NCBI GenBank assembly: GCA_964471225.1
Contig: CAYYEZ010000026.1
Coordinates: 71,407 to 135,406, forward strand
Reading direction: 5' to 3'
Source: JAGVJT01 sp964471225
GTDB taxonomy: Bacteria > Pseudomonadota > Gammaproteobacteria > Legionellales > Legionellaceae
DNA length: 64,000 bases
The position numbers and the translations under genes are program-made. The notes under the pieces were generated by a model, which was not told the origin of the DNA, did not search any database, and saw nothing but the letters and a program-made list of their open reading frames with translations. Every line of letters starts with the position of its first letter. Within the stretch, counting starts at the first letter, position 1. Of this stretch, positions 33,167 to 42,257 are shown one piece after another.

Positions 33167-35749
33167 TCAACTTAAACACATCGACATCGGGTCAAAACCA
33201 AAACGACTCGATACAGGAGAAGGAATACGATCCTCTGAAAGCATTAGTGAACGCGCATTCGACGAAGAAGAGGCCCTGATTGGAAAACGAGAAGAGGCTG
33301 CCGGCGAAAATAAACTGAGGCTTGGCAAGGCATCTACAGAAGAAGGCTCCTCACCAGGGCGAGCCACAACTTTTCGTGAACTCAAAGACGGTAGCTTAGG
33401 ATCCAATGCATGGTGAGTAGGTGAATTTTCTCCTAAAGCAGCTAGATTTTGTGAAGACTGTCGCTGCGGTGATTTGAAAAAATTAAACTCTGTTTGAGGT
33501 AATCCTGTCGATGGAAATCTTTTTGCTGACTGAGACGATGATCCATCAGAGTTTTGTATCGGGGATAATTCGTGATTGGGTACCATCTTACAATCAAGCG
33601 TTTTCGACTTAGAATGAGATTTTCTTTTAGAAACATCTTTCGAAGAGAGATGTTGCTCAGATGGTTTAGATGAAATAGGTGGCGTATGTTGTGCTCCCTG
33701 CCTTTCTAAGGCAACAATATCAAGCTCTTGACCTTTAAAGTCTTCTTTATCTTCGTCTTTTCGAGTCAGGCCTTTAACGAGCGCATTCATTGCAAAAACT
33801 ACAGCATAGACAAATGCAAAAGGAATAATCGCTATATACATCAAACGAGTGTCTTGGTAGTGCCCCGTTTCATCACGTCGTTGCAAACGATTTAAGATCA
33901 TTTCGATTGCTTTTCTTCCTTTTGACAAGCCCGCCCAAAAAGAGCGACCAATCTCAGCATAGTCGGCATAATATTGGTCTGCCAATGGATCTGCTTGTAA
34001 ACCCTTCACAACCCATTCTAAAAAAGCCTGCTTAGCATAGGCCCCTTTGATAAAAACCTCATATTCCTCGTGTGCGCTTTTATAAGTTAATTTAAAACTC
34101 GCTTTGACTTCTTGAACAATTTTACTGAGCTTAGCCGCTTTCTGTCTGTCTTGCACAATCAAGGCTTGAGATGGCTCTCGACGCTTTAAAAAAGCATGTA
34201 TAATACCCACCGCAAGAATGGGTAAACCTGCTGCAATGGTAATGAACACGTACACGGGTGGAATCGTAAACCCAACCATAAAACCGATGAACACTAATGC
34301 AAAAAGAAAACTAATGAGCGCGCCATAGAAAGGTAAACTATGCTTAATCCCGAGTAAAAAGGTTTCTGTTTTAGAAAGATAGTACATACTTCTTAAAAAA
34401 TTTCGCTTTTCTTCAAATGCCTTCAGATGTTTTTCGAGTTTTTCATCCAACCTTTTTTGTACCAGCTCTAATGCTTTAATCTTATTTTTATTTTTTTCGC
34501 GTGAAATTTTTCCTGTTATTTCATTGAGTTGAACCAAGCAAAGCTCAAGATCTCTTGCAGCCTGTGCGAGCTCGACCCTATATTTTGTAATCAGGAGTTG
34601 CTGCTGGTTCTGATACTCTTCATAAACACGACTTGCAATACATAGAATACAATATAGCGCCGAAATAGCAGTGATAAGAAGCATCACCGGTGGCGAAAAG
34701 CTCGCAACACCTAACACAATACCAAGATAAAGATACATGCCATCAATTAAGCCATTGAAAGCGCGGATGAGATAGTAAAGCCGTTTTTTAGGAGGAGGAA
34801 CAATTTCAACTTTTTGTTTTTTCAACAAACTAAAGTGTTTTTTAGCAAGGTTACGCGGAAGTAATTCATTCAGTTGCAACAAAGAGAGGTGGGATGGGCC
34901 TGTTTTTTGGCCTGTTTTTTGGCCTGTTTTTTGAATAATATTTTTTATTTTCGGGACATTTGCATCAGGAATAAGCTCTGTTTTACCTTCGCAATCAGCA
35001 TAATATAACTCTTCTTTGCCCTGCGAATTTTTATAAAAAATATAACGATTCTTGATAAACTCTATTTCATCGTTTTTATTCCTGGGGGGATGACCATTCT
35101 TATCGTAGTCAATGAATTTTAACTCTGGGCCCTCGATACGCACACAACAACCTTTAAAAGTCGATGACTCTTGAACCGCAAAGAGACTTCCATCACAAGT
35201 TAAGAAAGTACCATAGTGCATTAAATCGGCAAAAAGATGTTGATTTGCACTTACCATCTTTTTTCTTTTGTCATTTTCCCAGCGCATATAGAGACGATTT
35301 CCCATATAAAATGCGCCGAAAACTAGGCTGGAGGGTAAAATTGCTTGGCTTAAATCTCGCGTCGTAAAGGCTGCTGCAGTAAGAATTCCTCCTCGCACCG
35401 CCTTAAAACCATTCCTCCCAGCCTGAAGTGCTTCACGTGAGTCTCCCCACACTCGAAAAGCCCAGGTGTTTTTTCCTGCTACCTCATCTTTACCTGCATG
35501 ATAAGCAAACGCTGTAAATAAGGCAGAGGTTCCTAACGTGACTGCAAGTCCGGCCGGAGTTGCAATCCAGTCGTGCATTGCATCAAGCGCATCAGCTTGA
35601 CCTTCAGTACAATGTTGAATATCAAACACTGACTTGATAACACTATAGCCATTGAGTGCTCCATCCATCGTTCGATGCATCGGGACGATAGGCGTGTCTT
35701 CTTTAAGTTTTTTCGCTTCTCTTGTCAGTATAGCGTCAAACTCACTCAT
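33167..35749 (-). CDS. Large membrane protein with disordered Ser/Pro-rich tail, unknown
   Basis: 860 residues. The N-terminal part has a membrane pair (80-160). A soluble segment carries a KTGQ tandem repeat near 287-297. A membrane pair follows (about 345-390), then a long coiled-coil region after SRVYEEYQ, another membrane pair (VGFTIPPVYVFITIAAGLP), a helical region, and a last membrane helix. About 190 residues of low-complexity Ser/Pro/Gln/Lys tail end the protein. Such tails are common in secreted effectors of intracellular bacteria, but no secretion signal can be proved here. Shares layout and an R-V-YEE motif with the 609-residue protein. Strong own promoter. Confidence 0.75.
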   Translation of the reverse strand: MSEFDAILTREAKKLKEDTPIVPMHRTMDGALNGYSVIKSVFDIQHCTEGQADALDAMHDWIATPAGLAVTLGTSALFTAFAYHAGKDEVAGKNTWAFRVWGDSREALQAGRNGFKAVRGGILTAAAFTTRDLSQAILPSSLVFGAFYMGNRLYMRWENDKRKKMVSANQHLFADLMHYGTFLTCDGSLFAVQESSTFKGCCVRIEGPELKFIDYDKNGHPPRNKNDEIEFIKNRYIFYKNSQGKEELYYADCEGKTELIPDANVPKIKNIIQKTGQKTGQKTGPSHLSLLQLNELLPRNLAKKHFSLLKKQKVEIVPPPKKRLYYLIRAFNGLIDGMYLYLGIVLGVASFSPPVMLLITAISALYCILCIASRVYEEYQNQQQLLITKYRVELAQAARDLELCLVQLNEITGKISREKNKNKIKALELVQKRLDEKLEKHLKAFEEKRNFLRSMYYLSKTETFLLGIKHSLPFYGALISFLFALVFIGFMVGFTIPPVYVFITIAAGLPILAVGIIHAFLKRREPSQALIVQDRQKAAKLSKIVQEVKASFKLTYKSAHEEYEVFIKGAYAKQAFLEWVVKGLQADPLADQYYADYAEIGRSFWAGLSKGRKAIEMILNRLQRRDETGHYQDTRLMYIAIIPFAFVYAVVFAMNALVKGLTRKDEDKEDFKGQELDIVALERQGAQHTPPISSKPSEQHLSSKDVSKRKSHSKSKTLDCKMVPNHELSPIQNSDGSSSQSAKRFPSTGLPQTEFNFFKSPQRQSSQNLAALGENSPTHHALDPKLPSLSSRKVVARPGEEPSSVDALPSLSLFSPAASSRFPIRASSSSNARSLMLSEDRIPSPVSSRFGFDPMSMCLS
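34897..34932 (-). repeat. 12-bp tandem repeat, three copies, in frame
   Basis: ggcctgtttttt occurs three times in succession inside the 860-residue gene, coding repeated QKTG on the minus strand. Copy-number change would keep the frame, so it would alter a linker length rather than switch the gene off. Confidence 0.85.
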
Positions 35750-35781
35750 TCATGGCACTTGATAAATGCAAAGATAGTGGC

Positions 35782-35810
35782 ATTATATTCGAACTTAAAA
35801 AGAATGGCAA
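35782..35810 (-). promoter_or_regulatory. Sigma70 promoter of the 860-residue gene
   Basis: On the minus strand TTGCCA (35810-35805), 17-nt spacer, perfect TATAAT (35787-35782), about 32 nt before the ATG at 35749. Confidence 0.65.
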
Positions 35811-35963
35811 GTATATCTTCAAATTGAATTAATTTAAAGCATAAGCCCATCTTTAAGTGTATCATAAAAAATAAAAATAGATAAAATAATTATAAACTAT
35901 CCATTGGACTCGTATGAGGCAAACCTGTTAGGATTACACTATTTTCGTGAGTTTGAGGTCACA

Positions 35964-36494
35964 ATGCGATTGTTACAGGGAATAGTTTTGCTATTCATGC
36001 TTTTTTCGGAGTTAGCTATGGCAGACAGTCAAAAAACTGTCTACGGGTATATTGAAAAAGTCATACTCGTCGATAAACAATTACCAATTTCTGCAAAACT
36101 AGACACAGGGGCTAAATCGGCATCACTTAACGCAAGAGCAATTCGCGAGGTCAGTGTTGATGGAAAACCATTTTTGCATTTCATCGTACCCAATAAAACA
36201 GGTGACAAAGAATTCACTTGTGAATATATTGGCGAAGTAAGAATTAAAATACGTTCTGGAGAATCACGTATTGCCCCTATTTCTAAAACAGCAATCCGCC
36301 GTCCGATGGTACGAATGAAAGTGCAACTTGGTGACCAAATACGTGAAATCAGAGTCAATTTAACAAATCGAAAACGTTTTAATTACCCTCTTTTACTAGG
36401 ACGAGAGGCATTAATCACGTTTAATGGTGTTGTCGACCCAGCACTTAAATTCACGCTAAAAAAACGCTTGGGAAAAACACATGAAAACCAGTAA
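35964..36494 (+). CDS. Putative ATP-dependent zinc protease / aspartic-protease-fold protein (PF05618)
   Basis: 176 residues. A signal peptide (LLQGIVLLFMLFSELAMA) precedes a retropepsin-like domain with YGYIEKV, LDTGAKSASL (DTGA active site) and LLGREAL. The family is annotated as RimK-associated protease. Its encoded partners (inactive transglutaminase-7TM protein and ATP-grasp ligase) follow directly, as in many proteobacteria, implying a peptide-modifying envelope pathway. The ATG at 35964 has GAGG upstream; a longer frame from 35904 would spoil the signal peptide. Confidence 0.82.
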   Translation: MRLLQGIVLLFMLFSELAMADSQKTVYGYIEKVILVDKQLPISAKLDTGAKSASLNARAIREVSVDGKPFLHFIVPNKTGDKEFTCEYIGEVRIKIRSGESRIAPISKTAIRRPMVRMKVQLGDQIREIRVNLTNRKRFNYPLLLGREALITFNGVVDPALKFTLKKRLGKTHENQ

Positions 36495-38004
36495 ACACCA
36501 TTTATATGGTCTAATCGCGACCTTATTTATCGTAGGATTTGGTTTGTTTTTTTATCGACACCTCATCCTTGGCGTCCCTTTTACTGATCATGAAAATGTG
36601 AATAGCTGGGTAGTTGAAGCAAACTTGAAGTTTGATGCAGAACGCCGCATGCCAGTCAAGGCAAGCTTCTCAATCCCCTACATGCCACCCAACGTTGCTA
36701 TCCTAGATGAGTATTTTGTTTCTCAAAATTATGGCGTTACAACAAACTTAAACGGAAGTAATCGTCGTGTTGTCTGGTCTCTAAGACGCGGAATCGGTCC
36801 ACAATCTTTATATTACCGTGTCATTTTGAAAGATACAGACAACCATGAGTCTAATTTAGGTAAACCTGGAAAATTACCTACAGCAGTATTTACCGATAGT
36901 CAAAAAATGGCTGCCGACACATTGATTTCTCGTGCACGCCAATCTTCCGCAGATATTCAAACTTTTGCACAAAGCACAATCAAAGAGCTAAATAAAAATG
37001 ACGGAAATACAAAGTTACTCATGAATGGCGAAGCAACCCCTGCTCGGGTCGTGTTCGCAGCCGTGAGTATTTTAAATCTTGCAAAAATTCAAGCAGTACC
37101 CGTTCAGGGCGTTTATCTCGCACAGCAAAATAAAGCCTCTTTCGATTGGCTTATCGCTGTGTTTAATGATAAAAATTGGATTTATTTAAATCCAGAAACT
37201 GGCTCAGCAGGTTTGCCTAAAGATTTCTTGATTTGGCAGTACGGGCATGATCCTGTATATGACGTTTCTGGCGGGAAAAAAGCACAATTTAATCTTACGC
37301 TATCACCAGCACCCGTCAATGCTCTTAACTTAGCAAAAGCGCGTGGCTCTGAAACAAACTCCAAATTACTCAGGTTTTCTTTATTACAACTGCCCATCAA
37401 TGTACAAGAAACGTTTAAAATTCTCTTAACCGTACCGATTGGTGCATTTATCATTCTGTTGCTACGTAATTTTGTGGGTCTAAAAACCTTTGGGACGTTC
37501 ATGCCTGTATTAATCGCGTTAGCTTTCAGAGAAACGCATGTCGTCTGGGGAATTATCCTATTTACTCTTATTGTCTCCCTAGGTCTTCTTGCTCGATTTT
37601 ATTTAGATCAGCTACGCTTGCTGCTTGTTCCTAGACTAGCCGCAATCTTGACTATCGTTATTATGCTCATGATTTTCATTAGCGTCCTCAGTCAAAAACT
37701 AGAATTAGATTCAGGATTATCCGTAGCACTCTTCCCGATGATTATTTTAACGATGACCATTGAGAGGATGTGTATCATGTGGGATGAGCGAGGCGCGTCA
37801 GATGCAATTAAATCAGGTGTGGGCAGTTTACTTGCTGCGGTTGTCGCTTTTTCTGTCATGAATAAAGCCATGATACAGTATCTCATGTTTGCTTTTCCTG
37901 AATTACTACTAGTATTACTCGCTTTGATCTTATGGTTTGGTCAGTATCGGGGATATCGCTTAGCAGAATTAGTTCGATTTAAAGCATTAGCAGGTAAAGA
38001 ATAA
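36481..38004 (+). CDS. Inactive transglutaminase fused to seven transmembrane helices
   Basis: 507 residues. One N-terminal membrane anchor (LIATLFIVGFGLFFYRHL) is followed by a periplasmic transglutaminase-like domain (about 60-290). This has GVYLAQ and WIYLNPETG but no catalytic Cys-His pair in the expected places. A C-terminal 7TM domain begins near VPIGAFIILLLRN. The family is known as a conserved partner of the neighbouring protease and ATP-grasp protein; function unproven. Overlaps the protease gene by 14 nt and shares one base with the next ATG. Confidence 0.87.
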   Translation: MKTSKHHLYGLIATLFIVGFGLFFYRHLILGVPFTDHENVNSWVVEANLKFDAERRMPVKASFSIPYMPPNVAILDEYFVSQNYGVTTNLNGSNRRVVWSLRRGIGPQSLYYRVILKDTDNHESNLGKPGKLPTAVFTDSQKMAADTLISRARQSSADIQTFAQSTIKELNKNDGNTKLLMNGEATPARVVFAAVSILNLAKIQAVPVQGVYLAQQNKASFDWLIAVFNDKNWIYLNPETGSAGLPKDFLIWQYGHDPVYDVSGGKKAQFNLTLSPAPVNALNLAKARGSETNSKLLRFSLLQLPINVQETFKILLTVPIGAFIILLLRNFVGLKTFGTFMPVLIALAFRETHVVWGIILFTLIVSLGLLARFYLDQLRLLLVPRLAAILTIVIMLMIFISVLSQKLELDSGLSVALFPMIILTMTIERMCIMWDERGASDAIKSGVGSLLAAVVAFSVMNKAMIQYLMFAFPELLLVLLALILWFGQYRGYRLAELVRFKALAGKE

Positions 38005-38942
38005 TGTGGGCTATTTACCGTCGGTTAAAACAGCGAGGTATTCTAAGTATTAATCGACGTAATAGTGATTACGTTTTACGTTACAATCCGCGTAAACTTT
38101 ACCCTCTCGTCGATGATAAATTACAAACAAAGCGCCTTGCTCTGAAAGCAGGTATTGCGGTTCCACCCTTATACACCCTCATAGAAACCGAACAGCAAAT
38201 TAAACACATTGATACTTTACTCGAACCTTACACTGACTTCGTCATTAAACCAGCACATGGTGCTGGTGGCGACGGGATACTCGTCATTACAGGGCGAGTT
38301 TTTGGAAAATATCGTCAGATAAATGGAAAAATACTGACCACACAAGAAATCGCCTACCATTTATCCTGCTTATTATCTGGTGCTTACAGCCTCGGTGGAC
38401 ATGCAGATTATGCTATTGTAGAACATCGTGTTGTGGTCGATCCTGTTTTTGCAGAAATTAGCCATGAAGGTGTACCAGACATCCGAGTTATTACATTATT
38501 AGGGTATCCGGCAATGGCAATGGTGCGGCTACCAACACGATTATCTGGAGGAAAAGCAAACTTGCATCAAGGCGCTATCGGTGTAGGTATTCAACTTTCT
38601 ACAGGTCTAACCTTAGGGGGCGTTTTTCATAACGATGTGATTGACTATCATCCGGATACACTCAATCCCACATTAAACTTACAAGTGCCCTATTGGGATA
38701 AAATTCTAGAGATCGCTTCACGCTGCTATGAATTAACAGGCTTAGGTTATCTTGGTGTCGACATTGTGCTAGATAAAGATCATGGGCCACTCATGCTGGA
38801 ATTAAATGCTCGCCCTGGCTTAAATATTCAAATTGCGAATCGAATCGGTATTCTAGATCGCTATCGAGCTATTGAAGAGCACGCCGCCACCGGCTCATTT
38901 TCCGTTGAAGAACGCATTGCTTTCAGTAAAACGTTAGGATAA
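38004..38942 (+). CDS. ATP-grasp ligase (alpha-L-glutamate ligase-like, sugar-transfer-associated)
   Basis: 312-residue ATP-grasp enzyme. Seen: NPRKLYPLVDDKLQTK, the ATP-binding FVIKPAHGAGGDGILVI, GGHADYAIVEHRV, and the metal-binding LELNARPGLNIQIAN near 265-280. Family members form amide or ester bonds with ATP; this subgroup is always found with the 7TM-transglutaminase protein. The product is probably an amino acid-modified peptide or glycan. Last of the conserved triad; a Stealth gene follows after 3 bp. Confidence 0.85.
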   Translation: MWAIYRRLKQRGILSINRRNSDYVLRYNPRKLYPLVDDKLQTKRLALKAGIAVPPLYTLIETEQQIKHIDTLLEPYTDFVIKPAHGAGGDGILVITGRVFGKYRQINGKILTTQEIAYHLSCLLSGAYSLGGHADYAIVEHRVVVDPVFAEISHEGVPDIRVITLLGYPAMAMVRLPTRLSGGKANLHQGAIGVGIQLSTGLTLGGVFHNDVIDYHPDTLNPTLNLQVPYWDKILEIASRCYELTGLGYLGVDIVLDKDHGPLMLELNARPGLNIQIANRIGILDRYRAIEEHAATGSFSVEERIAFSKTLG

Positions 38943-38945
38943 GCG

Positions 38946-39908
38946 ATGGATGCAGTAATTTCATGGGTAGACGGGTACGATCCAAATTATCAAGCAAAAT
39001 TGAATGCATTTTGTCTTGAACAAGGTATCCCGAAACAACAAGTCATTGAACCTACGCGTTACCAACAATGTAATGAAATTTATTTTTGTCTCCTCGGTTT
39101 AAAGTACTTTGCACCTTGGATTAATCGCATTTATATTCTAACCAATAACCAAAAACCTCAAGCACTTGACGCATTTTCAGGCACAGCTTTTGGCGATAAA
39201 ATTAAAATCATCGATCAAAATCAATTATTAAAATCTTTCAACGTGACCACGCCGGTCTTTAATAGCCTGAGTGCAGAATGGCTTATTTGGCACATTGACG
39301 GTCTGTCAGATCATTTTTTATATTTAAATGACGATTTTTTTATCATTCGTCCTGTCAAAATAGAAGACTTTGTGATACAAGACAAGCTTGTTTTACGTGG
39401 AGAATGGAAAACACAAACCGCGTCTAAAATACAACATCGCTTAAGGCATTGGCTTAACTACCCAATACACATCGACCCGCATCGAGCTTGGCAAGAACAA
39501 AGTGCTGTTCTGGCAGGATTTGAGCATCAATTTTATTTATTACCACATGCCCCCTTTCCTTTAAGAAAAAAAACGGCCCTGGCATATATGGAAAAAAACG
39601 AATGGATCTCCAATCTTCGTTATCCTTTTCGCCATAAAAATCACTTATCGAGTATTCCTCTCATGACACATCTCGAAATTCAAGCCAAACAAACTGTCGA
39701 AAATCATCAACTCAAAACTATCATGATCAATCCAGGACATCACTCCGTCAAAAAAATACAGCAACGCTTGAAAAAAGCGTCAGAAAACCCAAATGTTGCT
39801 TTTGTATGTATGCAGAGTTTAGATCAAGCTTCGTCATCGATGCGACAGCTTCTCCTGCATTGGCTAAACGAACACATCGTGGAGCCTCATGATGCAATTC
39901 ATCATTGA
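38946..39908 (+). CDS. Stealth-family sugar-phosphate transferase
   Basis: 320 residues with the Stealth regions: CR1 MDAVISWVDGYDPNY; CR2 around NEIYFCLLGLKYFAPWINRIYILTNNQ (core FAPWI and YILTNN); LNDDFFI; and a C-terminal HLEIQAKQ segment. Stealth proteins transfer hexose-1-phosphate to build capsule or teichoic-like phosphoglycans and include GlcNAc-1-phosphotransferase of animals. Position right after the ATP-grasp gene and before a glycosyltransferase suggests a surface or envelope glycan. Confidence 0.87.
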   Translation: MDAVISWVDGYDPNYQAKLNAFCLEQGIPKQQVIEPTRYQQCNEIYFCLLGLKYFAPWINRIYILTNNQKPQALDAFSGTAFGDKIKIIDQNQLLKSFNVTTPVFNSLSAEWLIWHIDGLSDHFLYLNDDFFIIRPVKIEDFVIQDKLVLRGEWKTQTASKIQHRLRHWLNYPIHIDPHRAWQEQSAVLAGFEHQFYLLPHAPFPLRKKTALAYMEKNEWISNLRYPFRHKNHLSSIPLMTHLEIQAKQTVENHQLKTIMINPGHHSVKKIQQRLKKASENPNVAFVCMQSLDQASSSMRQLLLHWLNEHIVEPHDAIHH

Positions 39909-41022
39909 TATCACACGTGTTTTTCGTTATCGCATAGAAAAAAAATTAATGACGGGTATCGATAGAGTTACTATCGCCTACGTTCGCCACTACGGCCCTC
40001 GTGCGTACGCATTGGTAAGATGGTGCGGGCGTGCTTGGTTATTACCTAAAGCCGAATCGGATATTGTATTTTCCTGGCTGACTCATCCAGATATAGCGAT
40101 AAATATCACTTACGTGCTGTTACGTGGCATCGTAAAACGCGTTAATCTGGCTTGCACTTCGCCCATTTTTCTCTTAAACACGGGACACGTCTCGCCAACA
40201 CATGATGATTACTCACGATTAATGGCCCGTTTTCCAGTTAAGCCTATTTTTTTCGTGCATGATTTAATCCCCATAGAATATCCCGAATACTGCTTTGCGG
40301 GAGAGGATATACGGCATCAAGAAAAAATAGCCTTCGTACTTCAACATGCACACGCTATCATCACAAATTCACAAGCAACTTATAGAGCACTCAAAAATTA
40401 CCATCATGAGTTGCCACCATCAATCGTTGCGTGGCTTGCATCGAGTTTTAAGAACTCTCACCACACATCCTGTCCTTTTAATAAACCATATTTCGTACTG
40501 AACAGCACGATAGAGCCACGCAAAAATCATTTGCTCATCCTCCAAATTTGGCGAAAATTACAGCAAAAATATAAAGAAAATACACCGCATTTATTTGTCA
40601 TTGGAAAGCGGGGATGGGAATGTGAGCAAGTATTAGACATGCTCGAACGCTCAAAAGCGCTCAAAAGTACCGTCACAGAATTAAATCAATGCACGGATGA
40701 TGAATTGAAAGCCTATATTCAACATTGCCAAGCGATGCTTATGCCTTCTTTTGCCGAAGGTTTTGGTTTAGGATTGGTCGAGGCACTTACGTTAAAAGTA
40801 CCTGTGATTGCGAGCGACTTGCCAGTTTTTCGAGAAATTGCGCAAGAGATTCCTGAATATGCTGATCCACTAGATGGAGCTCGATGGGAAACACTTGTTT
40901 TAGAATACACCCGCATGGACAGTGCGTTAAGAGCGTCCCAACTCAAGCGTCTGCAAAGTTATACACCGCCGAGCTGGGAAAAGCATTTTGAAACTGTGGA
41001 TGAGTTTCTGCATCGAGTTTAG
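39889..41022 (+). CDS. Family 4 glycosyltransferase
   Basis: 377-residue GT-B enzyme. N-terminal DITRVFRYRIEKKLMTGIDR is typical of GT4 enzymes acting in capsule clusters (core LMTGIDR). Donor-side motifs are LNSTIEPRKNH, FVIGKRGW and the E-x7-E region PSFAEGFGLGLVEAL. It transfers a nucleotide-activated sugar to an unknown acceptor. The start overlaps the Stealth gene by 20 nt (GGAG Shine-Dalgarno), so they form one unit; the stop overlaps the convergent protease by 4 nt. Confidence 0.87.
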   Translation: MMQFIIDITRVFRYRIEKKLMTGIDRVTIAYVRHYGPRAYALVRWCGRAWLLPKAESDIVFSWLTHPDIAINITYVLLRGIVKRVNLACTSPIFLLNTGHVSPTHDDYSRLMARFPVKPIFFVHDLIPIEYPEYCFAGEDIRHQEKIAFVLQHAHAIITNSQATYRALKNYHHELPPSIVAWLASSFKNSHHTSCPFNKPYFVLNSTIEPRKNHLLILQIWRKLQQKYKENTPHLFVIGKRGWECEQVLDMLERSKALKSTVTELNQCTDDELKAYIQHCQAMLMPSFAEGFGLGLVEALTLKVPVIASDLPVFREIAQEIPEYADPLDGARWETLVLEYTRMDSALRASQLKRLQSYTPPSWEKHFETVDEFLHRV

Positions 41023-42116
41023 TACAACTTTCGAATACGCTGTATTTCAAGTGTTAATGCTTTGAAATAATCATAAGACATGTAGAAAGTCCCTTGGTTA
41101 CCATAACCTGTTCCCCAAGAGTTTCGTAGTGTTAAAAGCCCCTTATAAACACGGCCTTTAGAATCAGTCGCCGTAGCATTATCATCGTAACCGGTAATCA
41201 CCATCTCATGCCCGCCTACCTCGACATTTTTAGAATAGATAGCAGAGACAATCTCTGGTGTGAGAACCCAAGTATCATCAATAGACTTGTAACGACCCAC
41301 CGCACCGGCAACACCTTCATCCATACGGAATAACATCACACCGAAAATCATACGGTCACCCGCTTTCAGTGATGCTTTTACTTGCTCCAAGGTTGTATCC
41401 GGATTCACTTTATCCGAAAAAACTTGGTATTGATCGAGCAGAACAGACCATCCAAGATTATCTGGGAAAGATTCACTAAGAGGATGATAATCCGCTAAAG
41501 ACAAACCTTCTGTGGGCTCGTCTAATGTATTGACAGGATACTCCTTATAACCACCACAACCCTGTTGGCGCTGTGTTTCTTTGCTGACAATTCCAAAAGA
41601 CTGCATTTGACTCAGCACAACCGAACCAAAAGCACCATCCCAACCGCTTAACATATAGCCATTCTGTTCAAGATATCGCCCCAACTGAAGCTGACATAAT
41701 TCGCTCACATAGTCACCCTGATTAAGCGCCGCACTGACAGCAGCACTTGCAGCAAAAGTCACACATGAACCATGAGGGCCTTGATCAAAAACAGGAAGAT
41801 TATTCATGCCTAGTTGTACGCTAGCTTGGCCTGGTACTCCAGCTTGCATACTCACGGTAGTATTTTGGGCCGCAGTAGCTTCTGTTTTATCGTGTAACTT
41901 CGTCCACGCATGCTCACTAAGCTGAACTTTAAGCACCGTAATTGTGCCAGGTAATTTGATTGCCTGCGACTGGTTTTTCATCGCATGGGCTTTGATGGTT
42001 TGTTGCACCTCTTGATTAACTGGTTGCTGAATTTTTCCCACAAATTGAAAGTCTTGAGCAAAAAGAGAAGTAGACCAAAAAAGTGATACAGATAACATGA
42101 GTGGGATATTTTTCAT
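41019..42116 (-). CDS. Secreted C1-family (papain-like) cysteine protease
   Basis: 365 residues. Signal peptide (IPLMLSVSLFWSTSLFA), a pro-like region to about 110, then the catalytic domain. Gln and Cys lie in FDQGPHGSCVTFA, His in GGHEMVITGYDD and Asn in LRNSWGTGYG, so all papain-type active-site residues are present. Probably exported to periplasm or outside; may serve nutrition or host interaction. ATG at 42116 with GAGG upstream. It has a textbook promoter at 42150-42178 with a palindrome half in the spacer. Confidence 0.88.
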   Translation of the reverse strand: MKNIPLMLSVSLFWSTSLFAQDFQFVGKIQQPVNQEVQQTIKAHAMKNQSQAIKLPGTITVLKVQLSEHAWTKLHDKTEATAAQNTTVSMQAGVPGQASVQLGMNNLPVFDQGPHGSCVTFAASAAVSAALNQGDYVSELCQLQLGRYLEQNGYMLSGWDGAFGSVVLSQMQSFGIVSKETQRQQGCGGYKEYPVNTLDEPTEGLSLADYHPLSESFPDNLGWSVLLDQYQVFSDKVNPDTTLEQVKASLKAGDRMIFGVMLFRMDEGVAGAVGRYKSIDDTWVLTPEIVSAIYSKNVEVGGHEMVITGYDDNATATDSKGRVYKGLLTLRNSWGTGYGNQGTFYMSYDYFKALTLEIQRIRKLY

Positions 42117-42119
42117 CAA

Positions 42120-42168
42120 AAGGCCTCTTGAAATTATTTATTGACCATTATTTTAACATTGAGGCCTT
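42120..42168. repeat. Interrupted palindrome aaggcctc...gaggcctt upstream of cysteine protease
   Basis: Perfect 8-bp arms at 42120-42127 and 42161-42168, 33 nt apart. The outer arm lies in the promoter spacer and the inner one over the Shine-Dalgarno. Could be a looping operator or an mRNA hairpin hiding the ribosome site. Confidence 0.45.
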
Positions 42169-42178
42169 AATTTGTCAA
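42150..42178 (-). promoter_or_regulatory. Sigma70 promoter of cysteine protease gene
   Basis: On the minus strand consensus TTGACA (42178-42173), 17-nt spacer aattaaggcctcaatgt, TAAAAT (42155-42150), 34 nt before the ATG. Confidence 0.75.
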
Positions 42179-42257
42179 AAATGGGCAGGGTGTCAAAGTA
42201 AGATCAAAATGATATCCTTTACTCTACGCAGAGTTTGCGTTTCTAAGGAACTTTAAC

